The notes below the pieces were generated by a model. That model searched no databases. It saw only the letters and a list, made by a program, of their open reading frames with translations, and was not told where the DNA came from. This document shows, one piece after another, positions 60,107 through 64,000 of a DNA stretch of 64,000 bases (the first letter of the stretch is position 1; each line of letters begins with the position of its first letter). The DNA is from an uncultured Bacteroidales bacterium (GTDB lineage Bacteria > Bacteroidota > Bacteroidia > Bacteroidales > Muribaculaceae), in the NCBI GenBank assembly GCA_902787185.1, contig CADAFP010000002.1, positions 62,001 to 126,000 of the forward strand. Reading direction: 5' to 3'. The position numbers were made by a program, and so were the translations under genes.

Positions 60107-60296
60107 CATATCAAACAACCATATCAAACAACCATATCAAACAACATGAACAACGATAAACAACCTAAACAACAATTTTTTATTGAAAAAGTTGTTCCCG
60201 TTGTTTGAAAGAAAGAACGCGGATGCCCAAAAAACAAAAAAGTTGTTCCCGTTGTTCCATGTTGTTCAAGTTGTTTGAAAAATGTTCTTGTTGTTT
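60107..60296. repeat. Composite repeat region (CATATCAAACAAC and GTTGTT units)
   Basis: Three exact tandem copies of CATATCAAACAAC stand at 60107-60145. They are followed by AACAAC-rich sequence to 60174 and then by GTTGTT-rich sequence to about 60296, including two exact copies of AAAAAGTTGTTCCCGTTGTT at 60186-60205 and 60237-60256. The AACAAC side and the GTTGTT side are complementary and could fold into a large imperfect stem. Confidence 0.65.
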
Positions 60297-60357
60297 GAAA
60301 AAAATCGTGCTGTTGTCACTGTAATCCACATTATATAATAAAAATTTAACTGATTTT

Positions 60358-60390
60358 GTTTGGTCATATCCAAGATTTGGCATTATCTTT
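60358..60390 (+). promoter_or_regulatory. Promoter of the secreted-protein unit (TTTG-N21-TATCTTTG)
   Basis: TTTG at 60358-60361 and TATCTTTG at 60383-60390. The start is expected near 60397, giving a leader of about 255 nt before the ATG at 60652. The leader contains a possible short hairpin (TCGGC...GCCGA near 60539-60565), and no other gene. Confidence 0.6.
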
Positions 60391-60651
60391 GCAGCAACTA
60401 TAGACGTAATTTTGAGTATCGTAAAGTGACTTTGAGCAAAGAGTGAAGGACTGACATTGATGATTGCTGTATCCCCTATGAGATATAAAAGCTTACATAT
60501 CAATCCATTACCATCATAAAGCTTGCACATGACTAAAGTCGGCGAGCCGTACTCTTTAGCCGAGCGAAAGCTACCCAAAACCACTTTATTGATGCGCGAT
60601 TACTCATGTTTGATGAATTTAAACCTATTTATTTTTAATTTTATCATAATT

Positions 60652-62856
60652 ATGAGACGTAAATTTACAATTTTAATGTTCGGCCTGCTGCTAGCGGTGG
60701 GCTGGACCATTGATGCATCGGCTCAGAAGCTGCCCCAGGGTACCCCCTGGTACCAGTCACCCTTCTTCCAGAGGATGACGAAGCCGATGATGATGGAGAG
60801 CTCGAAAGGTCAGCCTGTCGAGTGGTCTTCTAACTTGCAAGCAGAGGGTGTTAATGGCCAGCCGTCAAAAGCCCCCAAGCGCGCAAACTACAACCAAACC
60901 GCTCCCGCAACTCATATCAAGTCCTGGTATGACGGCAAGCACTACACTTGGTATGATGCACAGGGTGTTTTACAGGGTTCTCCAAGTTACACCGAACCTG
61001 TCACCGACTCCTGTCAGATGTTCTGGTTTATCCGCAGCCTGTACGCCGACCAGGCGATGCCTGGTATTAAGTATAGCGAAGCTATGAACGTAGACTTGGC
61101 ATACGATGGTTGCGATTTTGGTTACTGGCTTAGCGGCGATGTCACCCAAGATATCACTATCGCTATGAACAGCAATTGCTATATCACTTATATCGCTCTT
61201 TATGAATATGGCAGTAACCAACCATTTTCATATTACGATGTTGACGACGGCGATACCCCTCCCTCTGGTTGGTCGATGCCCATTAAGGATTATATGACCA
61301 GAACACGTGACACCAACGGTTGGTACTATTGGAAGATGCCAGATGGCTACACAGACTTTTATACCTGTTTCACGATTTCCTCGAGTGTGCTCGCTGGCCA
61401 TGGCGGCGTTAGAGTTTATGTGAACGCAAGAAACACCTCCAGCACTGCGAACAGAACCAACACTTATAAGGTTTCGTGGTATGAGTATAACAATGCTACT
61501 TATTATAATGGCAATTCTGAGTTGCATTTATTGAACTCTACGTGGGGTGGTCAAGAGTCCTTGGTACATGGTCCCGTTACTCCTCCTACCGAGAATGGCT
61601 ATAGTGTTGTGCTCGTTAAGCTTAAAGATGATTTTGACTACGCAACTGGCCAAGCCGAGGAGTTCACTTATACCGATAGCGCACTTTACAGCTACTATAA
61701 CAAATATGTTGCTGAGATGCAGCTGCTGACCGATGGTTTGCGCGTCCAGGAGGGCACTGCCAATGCAGGTACCATTTTTGCTTACACTGGTGACCTGAAC
61801 AAATTCTATTTTATCAGTAAGGGTAAGACTTTCCAGCTCTTTGGTAGTGAGAATGCTTGGACCACTCGCGATGGTAATTATGAAAGGTTAGCTGACCGTG
61901 CTCCGTTCTATAACATGTATGAGGAGTTCAGCCCCTTTGTATCAGGCGGTACTGAAGACCACAGCGACTTCTTTGAGAAGATGAAGCAAGGTACAACCTA
62001 TCCTGTAATTCATGATTGCCAAAGCGTGAACTACATGGAACACTTCTTTGCGCTGTCAAGTGAAGATGGAAGTACCGAGAACCGTGTTAACAGTCTTGTA
62101 TTATACATCCCCGACAATCGTGGACAATTAGATTCCCGCACCTATGAGGAAGCCCATCAGCCCACTGTAGGTATGTACATGATTGACCTCTATGCCGATA
62201 TTGAGCCTTCCCAGACACAGGAAGACTACTACACTGTAACTGTCGATTGGTATGACAACCTCGATGTAATTACCCATAGCGATGGTATTCCCCAAACCTA
62301 TTATCTGTATGAGATCCGTGACAAGGATGGCGACGGTGACATGGACACCACGCTGGTGACTCCCAATGGCACCAGCCAGACCACCTGGACCTATGACTAT
62401 CCTGTCGGAGACCCCAGCTACTATGACATTTACTACTATGTAATCGGCACACCCACCGAAGCCACCAATCAGGACACCTTCTTTGCCAAGAGTAATACCG
62501 ATGACGTGACCGTCCCCGGCAAGTACGACTTCTTGGGTCTGCAGTGGTGGCGCTACGAGAGCGACTACGTGACCGACGACGGCACCAACCAGGAGGTGAA
62601 CTATTACCGCAACTGGCTGGCACCACATGCATTAAGTGTGCAAGGCGAAACTGGAATCACCGCAGGTAATGTGGGCACTACGGGCCGCACGTTGACCCTG
62701 TATCGTGACGACAACAAGGGCAATGTAATCCCTGTCATGGATCTTGAACTGGTAATGGACGGCAACAAGGCCTACTACCGCATCAAGAAAAGGCCCAATA
62801 CCCAAGTAATTGAGCCTGGATACGACGAGAATGGTGAAAAAAATACTAACAACTAA
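60652..62856 (+). CDS. Secreted protein of unrecognised family (734 residues)
   Basis: The ATG at 60652 opens a signal peptide (MRRKFTILMFGLLL to DASAQ, 1-25); in-frame upstream codons from 60523 give no signal and lie in the leader. The rest is beta-rich and aromatic, with many Y, W and N; no catalytic motif recognised. One segment near the C-terminus (residues about 600-620) has DKDGDGDMDTT, a calcium-binding-type loop. It is followed after 14 nt by another secreted protein gene, so both are probably one transcript. Base composition is close to that of its neighbours; a surface adhesin-like role is only a guess. Confidence 0.55.
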   Translation: MRRKFTILMFGLLLAVGWTIDASAQKLPQGTPWYQSPFFQRMTKPMMMESSKGQPVEWSSNLQAEGVNGQPSKAPKRANYNQTAPATHIKSWYDGKHYTWYDAQGVLQGSPSYTEPVTDSCQMFWFIRSLYADQAMPGIKYSEAMNVDLAYDGCDFGYWLSGDVTQDITIAMNSNCYITYIALYEYGSNQPFSYYDVDDGDTPPSGWSMPIKDYMTRTRDTNGWYYWKMPDGYTDFYTCFTISSSVLAGHGGVRVYVNARNTSSTANRTNTYKVSWYEYNNATYYNGNSELHLLNSTWGGQESLVHGPVTPPTENGYSVVLVKLKDDFDYATGQAEEFTYTDSALYSYYNKYVAEMQLLTDGLRVQEGTANAGTIFAYTGDLNKFYFISKGKTFQLFGSENAWTTRDGNYERLADRAPFYNMYEEFSPFVSGGTEDHSDFFEKMKQGTTYPVIHDCQSVNYMEHFFALSSEDGSTENRVNSLVLYIPDNRGQLDSRTYEEAHQPTVGMYMIDLYADIEPSQTQEDYYTVTVDWYDNLDVITHSDGIPQTYYLYEIRDKDGDGDMDTTLVTPNGTSQTTWTYDYPVGDPSYYDIYYYVIGTPTEATNQDTFFAKSNTDDVTVPGKYDFLGLQWWRYESDYVTDDGTNQEVNYYRNWLAPHALSVQGETGITAGNVGTTGRTLTLYRDDNKGNVIPVMDLELVMDGNKAYYRIKKRPNTQVIEPGYDENGEKNTNN

Positions 62857-62870
62857 ACACGACATAAGCG

Positions 62871-64000
62871 ATGAAAAAGATATATATTTTGACAGCAGTC
62901 TTTGCACTGCTCACCCTGTCGCTTAACGCGCAAATGCTGCCCTACAAAGCAGATGGCAAAGAATCTGTATACCTAGATAGGGGTAAACAAGCTTCTGCTT
63001 CAGGACTTTTCCGTGCTCCGGCCAAAATCAACGCGGCAGATGGTGAATTCCTCGTTGGTCCATACACCACCGATTATTTCAGCGCAACTGGTAAAGGATT
63101 GTACGATCTTATTCAAGATCAAGGTAGAGTTGATATCACGGCTATTCTTGATCGCTCAGAAATTGAGCAATACATTGGCCAAGAAATCGTCGGATACCGC
63201 TTTGCTACTACTGGAACTGTAAGTTGCTATTCTTTCCTTATCTCTACTGAAGGTCCCAATCATTATGTTTCCGATATCAATGAATTTAACCTCCAGTCAA
63301 GTGGAAATTATGTAGATGTTAGTGGGACTCAATGGCATGAGTATTATCTTGATCAGCCTGTTACATTTGAGGTCCCTGACACAGCAATTACTGTCTGGAT
63401 TGGATACAGATACTACCAAGAATCAAGCTCGTCTGCTGGTAACACTTATACCATGACGCCCATTCTTGTGAATCCCAATAGCACGAGCCACGAAACCTAT
63501 GCTTATTCTTATGGCACCTCGCAGTTCTACGATGTAACTTCCACATTGGGAGGCGATTTGGCTGCACAGCTGATTTTCAAGGCTCCGTCAACGGATCCCA
63601 AAATCACCGCTTCGCCTACCAGTGTCAGCATGAATACTGCACCTGGCGAAGCAACGACCGAGACAGTGACCGTCACTGGTGCCAACCTGACAGACGGCAT
63701 TACGTACACACTTAGTGGTACTGATGCTTCGTTGTTCAGTGTTAGCCCCGCCAGTTTGGGAACTTCGGGTGGTACTCTCACCATCACCTATTCGCCCACT
63801 GCCGATGGCACCCATACTGCTACTCTTACCCTATCCAGTACTGGAGCCCAGGATGTGGTCATCACATTGAACGGTACTTGCTCTAGTGACATAACCATCT
63901 GTGATGGAACTAATACGAACAGGTATCTTCCCATTTATGGCATATATTGTGACGATTACCAAATCAACCAGATGATCTATCCTGAGGAGCTGTTGACCAA
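62871..64000 (+). CDS. Secreted protein with Ig-like domain (partial, cut by window end)
   Basis: Starts ATGAAAAAG at 62871 and remains open to the window edge (376 complete codons). Signal peptide 1-20 (LTLSLNAQ). Residues about 30-235 are unrecognised. Residues about 240-335 (PKITASPTSVSMNTAPGEA to VVITLNGTC) are an Ig-like domain of the ASH/BACON-type beta-sandwich. The visible end, NRYLPIYGIYCDDYQINQM, is a pattern common at the start of repeated modules in Bacteroidales surface proteins. The C-terminus and any sorting motif lie beyond the window. Confidence 0.65.
   Translation, partial: MKKIYILTAVFALLTLSLNAQMLPYKADGKESVYLDRGKQASASGLFRAPAKINAADGEFLVGPYTTDYFSATGKGLYDLIQDQGRVDITAILDRSEIEQYIGQEIVGYRFATTGTVSCYSFLISTEGPNHYVSDINEFNLQSSGNYVDVSGTQWHEYYLDQPVTFEVPDTAITVWIGYRYYQESSSSAGNTYTMTPILVNPNSTSHETYAYSYGTSQFYDVTSTLGGDLAAQLIFKAPSTDPKITASPTSVSMNTAPGEATTETVTVTGANLTDGITYTLSGTDASLFSVSPASLGTSGGTLTITYSPTADGTHTATLTLSSTGAQDVVITLNGTCSSDITICDGTNTNRYLPIYGIYCDDYQINQMIYPEELLT

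Noticed and set aside
60523-60651. Earlier start for the secreted protein at 60652
   Set aside because: It would put 43 non-signal residues before an obvious signal peptide; the later ATG fits better.
1-64000. rRNA, tRNA, insertion sequences and phage genes
   Set aside because: No TPsiC-like GGTTCRANYCC cloverleaf, transposase signature or phage structural gene was recognised. A covariance scan could still find a missed tRNA.

Overview
The window looks like the chromosome of a gut-type Bacteroidales bacterium, most like Muribaculaceae or Prevotellaceae. Three things support this: SusC/SusD-type glycan-uptake genes, PorU-like (type IX secretion) peptidases and dockerin-like EF-hand repeats on secreted enzymes, and many -7 boxes of the Bacteroidetes form TAnnTTTG upstream of genes. 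No rRNA, tRNA, CRISPR array, transposase, integrase or phage gene was recognised.

Layout. 1-600: possible 5' end of a minus-strand gene, then a rod-shaped, 6S-like non-coding RNA with a strong terminator. 613-5496: an AT-richer accessory block with two duplicated small HTH-like genes (each about 50 nt after a terminator), a small beta-barrel protein, a lipoprotein, two further exported proteins and four unrecognised small proteins. 5680-7659: PafA-type phosphatase and a GxxExxY protein. 7775-24133: a starch-utilisation locus with a LacI-type regulator, SusC, SusD, SusE-like and SusF-like lipoproteins, a further secreted starch-binding-like protein, an extracellular GH13 amylase, a GH53 endo-galactanase, an unrelated methyltransferase, and a SusA-like GH13. 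Two identical 12-bp palindromes lie exactly 56 bp upstream of the -7 boxes of susC and of the amylase gene, suggesting one LacI-type regulator acting on both units, possibly as an activator.

24194-28629: RecB/AddA-like helicase-nuclease, SUI1/YciH factor, and a 56-residue 2[4Fe-4S] ferredoxin. 28810-40802: Rex, a fumarylacetoacetate-hydrolase-like protein that seems to lack its metal ligands, and three C25/PorU-like cysteine peptidases. 40889-46003: a phosphopantetheinyl transferase and the most unusual gene here, a reading frame of about 1460 codons that joins a dockerin-like pair, SusD, SusE and SusF modules in the same order as the separate genes of the starch operon. 46197-51282: four-gene efflux operon (TolC, HlyD-type adaptor, two ABC-2 permeases). 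51457-56968: C10 (streptopain-like) protease with a dockerin-like end, and a large secreted protein with a short C-terminal motif shared with a starch-locus protein. 57269-64000: cytidine deaminase, glucosaminidase, glycine C-acetyltransferase (kbl), and two large secreted proteins, the last cut by the window edge.

How the genes fit together. The starch locus would bind and cut starch at the surface (amylase, SusD/E/F), import oligosaccharides through SusC, and finish them in the periplasm (SusA-like GH13). The PorU-like peptidases suggest that proteins bearing C-terminal sorting domains pass through a type IX route. Several intergenic gaps carry short-period repeats that fold into hairpins, two of them inside the sus operon, where they could affect relative expression.
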